A program made the position numbers and the translations under genes. Shown one piece after another: positions 57,267 to 64,000 of a DNA stretch of 64,000 bases. Under the pieces are notes generated by a model. It was not told where the DNA came from, ran no database searches, and saw only the letters and a list, made by a program, of their open reading frames with translations. This DNA is from Alistipes finegoldii DSM 17242 (lineage in GTDB: Bacteria > Bacteroidota > Bacteroidia > Bacteroidales > Rikenellaceae). Every line of letters starts with the position of its first letter. The stretch's first letter is position 1. The stretch spans positions 2,249,501-2,313,500 of the forward strand of contig NC_018011.1 of NCBI RefSeq assembly GCF_000265365.1, given 5' to 3'.

Positions 57267-58736
57267 TTAGAAACTGAAACCTACGCCGATCGAGAACGTG
57301 TGGGCGCGGGCGGTGTAATTACCCGAAAAATCGGCGATCGGGCTGGTGAGCTGGCTTTCGGGAACGCCTGCCGCCGTCAGTTTTTCGTTCACGATGCCCA
57401 GCACCGAATTGGTGTAGGGATAGGAACCCGTGCGCTCCGGATCGGCCGAATTGACATAGCCGTAGGCGATGTCGATGTTCATCCATTTGATCGGGCGGAA
57501 GGTGACGCCGGCCGTATAGGCGAGCTTGGTCATCGACGGGGTTTCGGGATTGAGGTAGTCGCTGCGCACGGGGCTTTCGTCCACGTACATACCCATGCGG
57601 GCCGTCAGCCAGTCGAGAGCGTGGTACTGGCCGCCGAAACGGAACGCCAGCGTATTGGAGTATTTCTTGTCGCTGACCGGAATGTTCAGCACGGGCGTAT
57701 TGCTGTCGGGGTCGAGAATCCGGACGTCGAGCTGGTCGTAGGCGCTCCAGAGCACATATTGCAGATCGACGGCGAATTCCCACTTCGGAACGGGGCGGAA
57801 GCTGACGCCCCACGTCAGCGACGCCGGCAGGGGCAGTTCGGTCTTCACGACGGCCGACGTGAGTTTGGCGGGGTCGAGACCCAGCTGGGGCAGGAGCTGG
57901 CCGATTGCCTGAGCGATCTGGGCGTTGTCGATCATACGCAGGTCGATCGAACCCGAATCCACCTTCATTTTGAGTTTCGAACGGTAGGTGAAGCCCAGCG
58001 ACCACTGTTCGTTGATGTCCCACATCATGCCGAGGTTGACGCCGACGGCCATCTTGGCTTTGCCTTCGAGGCCCAGCGACATCAGATTTTTGTCCCCGGC
58101 CATTTCGAAGAGGTTGGGCATTTGCTGCGGATTGAGCATTTGCAATGCGCCCATGAGCGCCTTGTTCTGTGCGTTGTCCGGACCGATAGGCAGCAGCGAA
58201 CGCGAAAGGTCGAATTTACCCCACGTCATCATCAGACCGCCGCCGACGGAGAGGTGCTCGCAGAGTTTGAACGAGACGGTCGGCTGGACGTTGTATGCCT
58301 TGAGATTGATCGACTGCACGAGCTGTGCTCCCGGCCAGTTGTTGCCCCAGTCCATCGAGGAGCCGAACGGCGTGTTTAAGGCCAGACCGACCGACATCCA
58401 GTCGAGGGGTTTGTAGTTGAAGTAGGCGTAAAGCGGAGTGGCTATGCTGTTGTCCGAGGTGTAGTGCTGCGGTTTGGTCTTGCCCGTATAGTCGGGGAGC
58501 GACGTATAGGTAGCCTTCGAAGCGATACCCGTGATGCCGACCGAAATGTCGAACTCGGAGTCCTGAAACGAAGCGGCGGCGGGGTTGAACCAGATCGATT
58601 CGGAGTTGAGTTTCATGGCTGTACCCACATGGCCCATACCGTTCTGCTTCGAGGAGAGGTTGTTCACCTGATATCCTTCGGCGTATGCTCCGGAGGCGGC
58701 GGCAGCGGCGGCCAGAAGTAGGAAGATTTTTTTCAT
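57267..58736 (-). CDS. OmpP1/FadL-family outer-membrane transporter
   Basis: A 489-residue beta-barrel for uptake of hydrophobic compounds such as fatty acids. Signal peptide (about 1-19), then EGYQVNNLSSKQNGMGHVG and AMKLNSESIWFNPAAAS, the typical FadL start; the C-terminus ends in a barrel strand with a terminal Phe. Start at MKKIFLLLAA (58736). Its substrate is not visible; fabI, a fatty-acid synthesis gene, is 4 kb away but not in the same unit. Confidence 0.92.
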   Translation of the reverse strand: MKKIFLLLAAAAAASGAYAEGYQVNNLSSKQNGMGHVGTAMKLNSESIWFNPAAASFQDSEFDISVGITGIASKATYTSLPDYTGKTKPQHYTSDNSIATPLYAYFNYKPLDWMSVGLALNTPFGSSMDWGNNWPGAQLVQSINLKAYNVQPTVSFKLCEHLSVGGGLMMTWGKFDLSRSLLPIGPDNAQNKALMGALQMLNPQQMPNLFEMAGDKNLMSLGLEGKAKMAVGVNLGMMWDINEQWSLGFTYRSKLKMKVDSGSIDLRMIDNAQIAQAIGQLLPQLGLDPAKLTSAVVKTELPLPASLTWGVSFRPVPKWEFAVDLQYVLWSAYDQLDVRILDPDSNTPVLNIPVSDKKYSNTLAFRFGGQYHALDWLTARMGMYVDESPVRSDYLNPETPSMTKLAYTAGVTFRPIKWMNIDIAYGYVNSADPERTGSYPYTNSVLGIVNEKLTAAGVPESQLTSPIADFSGNYTARAHTFSIGVGFSF

Positions 58737-58790
58737 AACGTATTGGTTTGGTTTATACTGTCCGCACTGCGGAGTGCGAAAAATCGAGGG

Positions 58791-58798
58791 CAAAAGTA
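58791..58798 (-). promoter_or_regulatory. -7 box for the OmpP1/FadL gene
   Basis: TACTTTTG on the minus strand, 54 bases before the start. Confidence 0.55.
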
Positions 58799-58910
58799 TA
58801 AAAACTATTCCCGCCGCCCAAACTTTTTGGCCTAAATTTCCTGAAAATTGACCTGAATGGTATAGGATTGGCCGAAAGGACGGGTGGGGCGGGGGATGCG
58901 CTGCCGCATG

Positions 58911-58939
58911 AAAAAAGTGCGGCATGTTTCATGCCGCAC
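58911..58939 (-). terminator. terminator of the HU-aminotransferase unit
   Basis: A 10-bp stem GTGCGGCATG/CATGCCGCAC with a three-base loop and six T on the minus strand. Confidence 0.9.
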
Positions 58940-58962
58940 CTGAGTCTTCGTTCCATGCCGGA

Positions 58963-60159
58963 TTATTTCCGGTTGTTGTACGCTTCGAGCGCCTTGCCCA
59001 GAATGAGCAGCGAGCGTTCGAGGTCCTCTTTCTTGAGGACATAGGCGATGCGGACCTCGTTGCGGCCGCGGGTCGGGTCGGAGTAGAAGCCCGAAGCCGG
59101 GGCGAGCATGACGGTCTCTCCCTCGTATTCGAAATCCGAAAGACACCATGCGCAGAAGTCGTCGCTGTCTTCGACCGGGAGCCGCGCCACGGTGTAGAAG
59201 GCGCCCATCGGAATCGGCGAATAAACGCCCGGAATGCGGTTGAGACCGTCGATCAGGCATTTGCGGCGTTCGATATACTCTTCGTAGACTTCGGTGCTGT
59301 AGGAGCGCGGAGCGTCGATCGAAGCTTCGGCGACGATCTGGCCGATCAGCGGCGGCGAGAGCCGCGCCTGACAGAATTTCATCACCGCGTCGCGCAGTTT
59401 TTTGTTCTTGGTGATGAGCGCGCCGATGCGGATGCCGCATTCGGAGTAGCGTTTCGACACCGAGTCGATCAGCACGACGTTCTGTTCGACGCCTTCGAGG
59501 TGGCAGGCCGAAATATAGGGCGAACCGGTATAGATGAACTCGCGGTAAACCTCGTCGGAGAAGAGGAAAAGATCGTATTTCTTCACCAGATCGCGGATGC
59601 GCTCCATCTCCTTGCGGGTGTAGAGGTAGCCCGTGGGGTTGTTGGGGTTGCAGATCAGGATGCCGCGCGTGCGCTCGTTGATCAGTTTTTCGAACTCCGC
59701 GACGTCGGGCAGCGCAAAACCCTGTTCGATCGACGAGACGACCGGACGGATCACGGCGCCCGCCGAGATGGCGAAAGCCATATAGTTGGCGTAGGCCGGT
59801 TCGGGCACGATGATTTCGTCGCCGGGGTTCAGGCACGACATGAAGGCGAACAACACCGCTTCGGAACCTCCCGTGGTGACGATGATCTCTTCGGGCGAAA
59901 GTTTGATCTGGTATTGTTGGTAGTAGCCCGCCAGCTTTTCGCGGAGCGACCGGTAACCGTCGCTGGGGCTGTATTCGAGTACGTTGCGGTCGATCTTCTT
60001 CAACGCTGCGAGTCCCGTCTGGGGCGACGGCAGATCGGGCTGGCCGATGTTGAGGTGGTAGATTCTGATTCCCCGCGACCGGGCGGCTTCCGCCAGCGGA
60101 ACGAGTTTGCGTATCGGAGATGCCGGCATCAGCTCGGCGCGTTGTGAGATTTCGGGCAT
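58963..60159 (-). CDS. pyridoxal-phosphate aminotransferase, class I (aspartate aminotransferase-like)
   Basis: A 398-residue enzyme. Substrate/cofactor motifs: NIGQPDLPSP, TTGGSEAVLFAF, CNPNNPTGYLYT and the PLP-binding Lys in DSVSKRYSECGIRIG, with an Arg in NEVRIAYVL. It transfers amino groups between an amino acid and a 2-oxo acid; aspartate is the most likely substrate but not proven. It follows HU by 30 bases and ends at a strong terminator. Confidence 0.9.
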   Translation of the reverse strand: MPEISQRAELMPASPIRKLVPLAEAARSRGIRIYHLNIGQPDLPSPQTGLAALKKIDRNVLEYSPSDGYRSLREKLAGYYQQYQIKLSPEEIIVTTGGSEAVLFAFMSCLNPGDEIIVPEPAYANYMAFAISAGAVIRPVVSSIEQGFALPDVAEFEKLINERTRGILICNPNNPTGYLYTRKEMERIRDLVKKYDLFLFSDEVYREFIYTGSPYISACHLEGVEQNVVLIDSVSKRYSECGIRIGALITKNKKLRDAVMKFCQARLSPPLIGQIVAEASIDAPRSYSTEVYEEYIERRKCLIDGLNRIPGVYSPIPMGAFYTVARLPVEDSDDFCAWCLSDFEYEGETVMLAPASGFYSDPTRGRNEVRIAYVLKKEDLERSLLILGKALEAYNNRK

Positions 60160-60189
60160 GCGTAAAAAGGTTTTGAATGGCGCAGCAGA

Positions 60190-60450
60190 CTATTCAAGCT
60201 CGATCGTCGGACGGAATTTGACGGCCTTGCGGGGCGGGATCTTCACGGCCGCACCCGTGCGGGGATTGCGGCCTACGCGCGCGGCTTTCTGCTGCACGCT
60301 GAACGTTCCGAGACCCGTGAGGGTAAGACGCTCCCCTTCGCGGAGCGACTGTACGGTCACCCGGATAATGGCATCGACGGCTTTGCGCGCGTCGATTTTC
60401 GAAATGTTCGCATCGAGAGCGATAGCCTCGACCAACTGCGCTTTGTTCAT
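60190..60450 (-). CDS. HU-family nucleoid protein
   Basis: An 86-residue DNA-bending protein: MNKAQLVEAIALDANISK at the start, and the DNA-binding arm with VGRNPRTGAAVKIPPRKAVKF. Own -7 box; the aminotransferase gene follows 30 bases later. Confidence 0.95.
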   Translation of the reverse strand: MNKAQLVEAIALDANISKIDARKAVDAIIRVTVQSLREGERLTLTGLGTFSVQQKAARVGRNPRTGAAVKIPPRKAVKFRPTIELE

Positions 60451-60493
60451 ATTATTTGCGTGTGAAAAGTTGCGTCTCTTCCTAACCTATTGG

Positions 60494-60501
60494 CAAAGAT
60501 A
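60494..60501 (-). promoter_or_regulatory. -7 box for HU
   Basis: TATCTTTG on the minus strand, 43 bases before the HU start. Confidence 0.65.
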
Positions 60502-60605
60502 TGCAATTTTCCTAAAAGTCAAAAATTATAGTGCGGAATTGGAACTTTGCCGCCCTCCGTCGGGAATAAACGGGATAAAGATTTGGCAGAATGGAAAATC
60601 CGTGC

Positions 60606-60613
60606 TACTTTTG
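60606..60613 (+). promoter_or_regulatory. -7 box of tRNA-Ser
   Basis: TACTTTTG, ending 5 bases before the first base of the mature tRNA, so the transcript would start at or next to the mature 5' end. Confidence 0.7.
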
Positions 60614-60618
60614 TCTCC

Positions 60619-60706
60619 GGAAAGATGGCAGAGTGGTCGATTGCGGCGGTCTTGAAAACCGTTGAGCTGCGAGGCTCCGGGGGTTCGAATCCCTCTCTTT
60701 CCGCCA
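60619..60706 (+). tRNA. tRNA-Ser(TGA), with encoded 3' CCA
   Basis: An 85-base class II tRNA with acceptor GGAAAGA/TCTTTCC, anticodon TGA, a long variable arm (GAGCTGCGAGGCTC) and encoded CCA at 60704-60706. Single-gene unit: promoter at 60606-60613 and terminator at 60711-60742. Confidence 0.97.
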
Positions 60707-60710
60707 AGGA

Positions 60711-60742
60711 AGAGTGCAACATTTAGGTTGCACTCTTTTTTA
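60711..60742 (+). terminator. terminator of tRNA-Ser
   Basis: A 10-bp stem AGAGTGCAAC/GTTGCACTCT followed by five or more T. Confidence 0.92.
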
Positions 60743-60769
60743 TATGTTTCAATTCGGAAGGGAGGGGAT

Positions 60770-60798
60770 GAACAAGCCCCGGATTCCGGGGCTTGTTC
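60770..60798 (-). terminator. terminator of the DEAD-box helicase gene
   Basis: A 13-bp stem GAACAAGCCCCGG/CCGGGGCTTGTTC with a three-base loop. It lies after the helicase stop on the minus strand; the T run is short. Confidence 0.75.
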
Positions 60799-60806
60799 TA
60801 TTGCGC

Positions 60807-62768
60807 TTATTTGCGTTTCTTGCCTTTGGCGGCGATTCGCTGGGCTGCCGTGACGGTCCGTTTGGGTGTCTTGCGGACGCTTTTGGTGCCCTTGCCTTTG
60901 CCGTTCTCGTCGCGGCCCCATGCCGTGCCGTCGTCGAATTTCATGAAGGCCGACCAGTCGAAGCCTTCGTTCGACATTTTGCTGAAATCGGGGATTTCCG
61001 GACGGGGTTCGGTTTGGATCTTGGTTTTGAGCTTGCGGCGCGGCGCGGCGGATTCGTCGCCGGCGGCCGGGGCGGTTTGTGCCGGGGCGGCCGGTTTCTC
61101 CCTGCGGACGGATTTTTTCGGGGCCGGGGCGTATTCCTCTCCGCCGGCGTCGGCCGTTTTCGCGCGCCGGGGTTTGCGGGCTGCGGCTTCCTCGCCGTCG
61201 CGGGCGATTTCGGCTATCGGCCGGCGGCCCCGGTTCAGGCGGTTGAGCTTGCGGACGATCTCTTCGGCATCGTGGAACGGCACGCTCACGAACGAGAAGT
61301 TGTCCGAGATCTGGACGTCGTTGATGTATTTGTCGCGCAGGCCGCACTTGAACTTGAGCATATCGACCAGCTTGCGCGCCGTGTAGCCGTCGCGTCTGCC
61401 CACGGCGAGGAACAGCCGCGCCGTGCCTTTGCGGTCCACCGAGAACGAACGGATTTCGGGGTAGTTGCTCTGGTCGAGTTCGCTGCGGAACGCCAGACGC
61501 AATAGGGCGCCCAGCGCCACGTCGGGCGTGTATTCGGCCAGCAGTTCTTCGGCGAACTCCCGGTATCCGTCGTAACTTTCGTTTTCGACGATCTCCTGCA
61601 TCTCATCCTTGATCTTCAGCCGTTTCATCTCGACGATGTCCTGCGGCGAGGGGAGGGTTTCGCGCTTGATCTCGACCTTGATGTCGCGCATCAGGTTGTT
61701 CAGTCCCCGGAATTCGGAGGGCGAGACGAAGGTGATGGCTGTGCCCTGCTTGCCGGCGCGGCCCGTGCGGCCGATGCGGTGCACGTAGCTCTCGGAGTCC
61801 TGCGGCAGCGAGTAGTTGATGACGTGGGTCAGATTGCCCACGTCGATGCCGCGCGCCGCCACGTCGGTGGCGACGAGGATATTGACCGAGCGGTCGCGGA
61901 ACTTGCGGAGTATCTTTTCGCGCTGGGCCTGCGAGACGTCGCCGTGCAGCACCTCGGCGGCATAGCCGCGGGCGGCGAGCCGCGATGCGGTTTCGTCGGC
62001 CCCGATCTTGGTGCGGGCGAAGATGATGCCGTAGAATTCGGGCTCGACGTCGATGATGCGGGTCAGGGCGTCGAACTTGTCGGCTTCTCGCACCTCGAAG
62101 TAGATCTGCTCGGTGAGGTCGGTCGTGAGCTGCTTGTTCTCGACGCGCACGATCTCCGTGTCGCGCATGTAGGTTTTCGAGAGCCGGATGATGCGTTCGG
62201 GCATCGTCGCCGAGAAGAGCAGCACGCGCCGCTCCTCGCTGGTGTGGCTCATGATCTCCTCGACGTCCTCCACGAAGCCCATGTTGAGCATTTCGTCGGC
62301 TTCGTCCAATACGAGGTAACGGACGTTTTCGAGTTTCAGCGTGCCGCGGCGGATGTGGTCCAGCACGCGGCCCGGCGTGCCGACGACGATATCGACGCCT
62401 TTGGCGAGCCGGCGCAGCTGTTCGCTCATCGCGGCGCCGCCGTAGATGGCGGTGATCGAGAGCCGTTTTTCGCGGTTGTAGGAGAGCAGCTCCTCGGCGG
62501 CCTGCAGCGCCAGTTCGCGCGTCGGCACGAGGATAATGGCCTGAACCGGTCCGCGGGCGGGTTCGAGCGACTGGAGTATCGGCAGGCCGTAGGCCGCGGT
62601 TTTACCCGTACCGGTCTGCGACTGGGCTATGATGTCGTTGGTTTTGGTAAGCAGGTGGGGGATTGTGAGCTTCTGGATTGCGGTGGGCGTCTCGAATCCC
62701 TTGGCGCGGACTGCGGTGAGCATCTGCTCGGAAAGCCCCAGTGCGCTGAAATCGTCTGTAATGGTCAT
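60807..62768 (-). CDS. DEAD-box RNA helicase (DeaD/CsdA-like)
   Basis: An ATP-dependent RNA helicase of about 653 residues. Motifs: Q motif (FETPTAIQ), AQSQTGTGKT (motif I), PTRELALQ, DEADEMLNMGF, SAT, and VATDVAARGID and HRIGRTGRAG near the end of the second RecA domain. A DbpA-type RNA-binding domain follows (about 445-515), then a basic, Lys/Arg/Ala-rich tail. Such helicases unwind rRNA during ribosome assembly or act in cold growth. The start may be 62774 or 62768; I chose MTITDDF. Confidence 0.93.
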   Translation of the reverse strand: MTITDDFSALGLSEQMLTAVRAKGFETPTAIQKLTIPHLLTKTNDIIAQSQTGTGKTAAYGLPILQSLEPARGPVQAIILVPTRELALQAAEELLSYNREKRLSITAIYGGAAMSEQLRRLAKGVDIVVGTPGRVLDHIRRGTLKLENVRYLVLDEADEMLNMGFVEDVEEIMSHTSEERRVLLFSATMPERIIRLSKTYMRDTEIVRVENKQLTTDLTEQIYFEVREADKFDALTRIIDVEPEFYGIIFARTKIGADETASRLAARGYAAEVLHGDVSQAQREKILRKFRDRSVNILVATDVAARGIDVGNLTHVINYSLPQDSESYVHRIGRTGRAGKQGTAITFVSPSEFRGLNNLMRDIKVEIKRETLPSPQDIVEMKRLKIKDEMQEIVENESYDGYREFAEELLAEYTPDVALGALLRLAFRSELDQSNYPEIRSFSVDRKGTARLFLAVGRRDGYTARKLVDMLKFKCGLRDKYINDVQISDNFSFVSVPFHDAEEIVRKLNRLNRGRRPIAEIARDGEEAAARKPRRAKTADAGGEEYAPAPKKSVRREKPAAPAQTAPAAGDESAAPRRKLKTKIQTEPRPEIPDFSKMSNEGFDWSAFMKFDDGTAWGRDENGKGKGTKSVRKTPKRTVTAAQRIAAKGKKRK

Positions 62769-62788
62769 GTGCATATTTTAATCGGGGG

Positions 62789-62796
62789 CAAAGGTA
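62789..62796 (-). promoter_or_regulatory. -7 box for the helicase
   Basis: TACCTTTG on the minus strand, 20 bases before the start. Confidence 0.65.
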
Positions 62797-62924
62797 CGAT
62801 AAATAAAGCAGATAGATACTGCGGCGCGCGAAAAAAGATGAAAGTCCGGCGGCGGGCGTTTGCCGGGATGCAGCCGATTTATACCCGATCCGGGCGGTCG
62901 GCGCGGTCGATTGAAATATTTTTG

Positions 62925-62932
62925 TTATATTT
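62925..62932 (+). promoter_or_regulatory. -7 box for fabI
   Basis: TATATTTG, 24 bases before the fabI start. Confidence 0.65.
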
Positions 62933-62956
62933 GCCCGAATTTTTAATCTAAATAGG

Positions 62957-63826
62957 ATGGCATACAATTTATTGAAAGGCAAGAAGGGCCTTATTTTCGG
63001 AGCACTCAACGAGCAGTCGATCGCATGGAAAGTGGCGGAACGCGCCGTTGAAGAGGGTGCCGAAATCGTCCTCACGAATACTGCCGTATCTATTCGCATG
63101 GGTACAATCGGCCGGCTGGCTGAAAAATGCAATACGATCGTCGTTCCGGCCGACGCCACGAGCGTCGAGGATCTGGAGAATCTGATCGACAAGACGATGG
63201 AACATTTCGGGGGCAAGTTCGACTTCATGCTCCACTCGATCGGCATGTCGCCCAACGTCCGCAAGGGCCGCACGTACGACGATCTGGATTACGATTATCT
63301 CTCGAAGACGCTCGATATTTCGGCCATTTCGTTCCACAAGGCGATTCAGGTGGCACGCCGCAAGGACGCCATCAACGACTGGGGTTCGATCGTGGCGCTG
63401 AGCTATATCGCCGCGCAGCGTACGCTTTACGGCTACAACGACATGGCGGACGCCAAGGCGCTGCTGGAGTCGATCGCACGCAGTTTCGGCTATATCTACG
63501 GTCGTGAGAAGCACGTGCGCATCAACACCGTATCGCAGTCGCCGACCCCGACGACCGCCGGAAGCGGCGTGCTGGGACTGGGCGACCTGATGGAGTTCGC
63601 CGAGAACATGTCGCCGCTGGGCAACGCTTCGGCGGAGGACTGCGCCGACTATGTGCTGACGCTCTTCTCGGACCTTACGCGCAAGGTGACGATGCAGAAC
63701 CTCTACCACGACGGCGGTTTCTCGTCGATGGGTATGAGCCGCCGCGCCATGAAGACCTACGAGAAGGGACTTCGTTTCGACGACGTGCACCAGAATCAGT
63801 ATCCGTTCGGCGATGGCGAAAAATAG
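62957..63826 (+). CDS. fabI: enoyl-[acyl-carrier-protein] reductase
   Basis: A 289-residue NADH-dependent reductase that completes each fatty-acid elongation cycle. N-terminal GLIFGALNEQSIAW (nucleotide-binding, FabI-type), HSIGMSPN, and the catalytic Tyr-x6-Lys in YNDMADAK. It is somewhat longer than E. coli FabI (262) because of a C-terminal extension and inserts, as usual in Bacteroidetes. Single-gene unit. Confidence 0.95.
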   Translation: MAYNLLKGKKGLIFGALNEQSIAWKVAERAVEEGAEIVLTNTAVSIRMGTIGRLAEKCNTIVVPADATSVEDLENLIDKTMEHFGGKFDFMLHSIGMSPNVRKGRTYDDLDYDYLSKTLDISAISFHKAIQVARRKDAINDWGSIVALSYIAAQRTLYGYNDMADAKALLESIARSFGYIYGREKHVRINTVSQSPTPTTAGSGVLGLGDLMEFAENMSPLGNASAEDCADYVLTLFSDLTRKVTMQNLYHDGGFSSMGMSRRAMKTYEKGLRFDDVHQNQYPFGDGEK

Positions 63827-63849
63827 CCGGCGGAAAAGGTCGGAATAAA

Positions 63850-63884
63850 AAAAGGGGGAAAGTCTCAGACTTTCCCCCTCTTTC
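63850..63884. terminator. bidirectional terminator between fabI and cydB
   Basis: A stem GGGGGAAAGTC/GACTTTCCCCC with a three-base loop, flanked by A-rich sequence on the left and a TTT on the right; it lies between convergent genes. Confidence 0.85.
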
Positions 63885-63887
63885 GTG

Positions 63888-64000
63888 TCAATACATATGG
63901 TCGTTCCCGCGTATCTCTTCGCGGGTGATCGGCTTGCGGTTCATGGCCCGCCATGCGTACCAGATATAGGCTGCGACGAACGGGATCATCAGCGAGACGA
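63888..64000 (-). CDS. cydB: cytochrome bd oxidase subunit II, C-terminal end
   Basis: The last 37 codons of a gene that enters from the right edge. They encode the end of a membrane helix (SLMIPFVAAYIWYAWRAM) and the tail NRKPITREEI ending GNDHMY, which matches the C-terminus of CydB. The enzyme oxidises quinol and reduces oxygen at low oxygen levels. Only the tail is visible. Confidence 0.78.
   Translation of the reverse strand, partial: VSLMIPFVAAYIWYAWRAMNRKPITREEIRGNDHMY

Overview
The window looks like chromosomal DNA from a GC-rich member of the Bacteroidales, most likely Alistipes or a close Rikenellaceae relative. This rests on several things: two SusC/SusD outer-membrane uptake loci, one with a FecR/ECF-sigma pair; FKBP lipoproteins; type B L31; a DUF4295 ribosomal gene; DUF3127; and promoters of the Bacteroidetes type (-7 box TAnnTTTG) upstream of most genes. 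Taxonomy is inferred from gene content and base composition only. I see no prophage, insertion sequence, integrase or CRISPR array, so this is mostly core genome with two or three accessory islands.

Layout. 1-5747 (minus strand): an ECF sigma / FecR anti-sigma / STN-type SusC / SusD locus that runs off the left edge; the sigma gene carries a run of nine G. 5986-11393: an HD phosphohydrolase, a split ThrE exporter with a third membrane protein, RNase Y, a probable 6S RNA, zapA and a coiled-coil gene. 11458-12756: rimO. 12860-19448 (minus): a second Sus-like operon whose accessory genes are a secreted endonuclease/exonuclease/phosphatase-fold hydrolase and an unknown lipoprotein. 19806-25059: ftsY, a secreted protein, two GT4 glycosyltransferases (the second with an out-of-frame start caused by an A8 run), and rpmB-rpmG-DUF4295. 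25187-31220 (minus): a hybrid-type membrane histidine kinase, a lipoprotein version of the CinA deamidase domain next to full-length cinA, pyrD with a low-complexity tail, and pdxB.

31315-35674 (plus): a ureohydrolase, NhaA and two FKBP lipoproteins. 35774-41587: GNAT enzymes, DUF3127 with an SSB-like tail, a CAU tRNA, an S1/P1-type nuclease, L31, a coiled-coil lipoprotein and a cysteine-bearing AraC regulator. 41927-55137 (plus): tRNA Thr-Tyr-Gly, tuf, tRNA-Trp, secE, nusG, rplK, rplA, rplJ, rplL, rpoB and rpoC, the conserved translation/transcription block. 55247-64000: a small lipoprotein ORF and a possible decayed YD-repeat fragment, serine dehydratase, tRNA-Arg, an OmpP1/FadL porin, HU plus an aminotransferase, tRNA-Ser, a DEAD-box helicase, fabI and the end of cydB.

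The points I would look at first are the two homopolymer tracts that could switch an ECF sigma factor and a glycosyltransferase, the exported CinA-domain lipoprotein created by tandem duplication, the Sus-like locus built around a phosphodiesterase-fold enzyme, the 6S RNA between zapA and rny, and the SSB-tailed DUF3127 protein.
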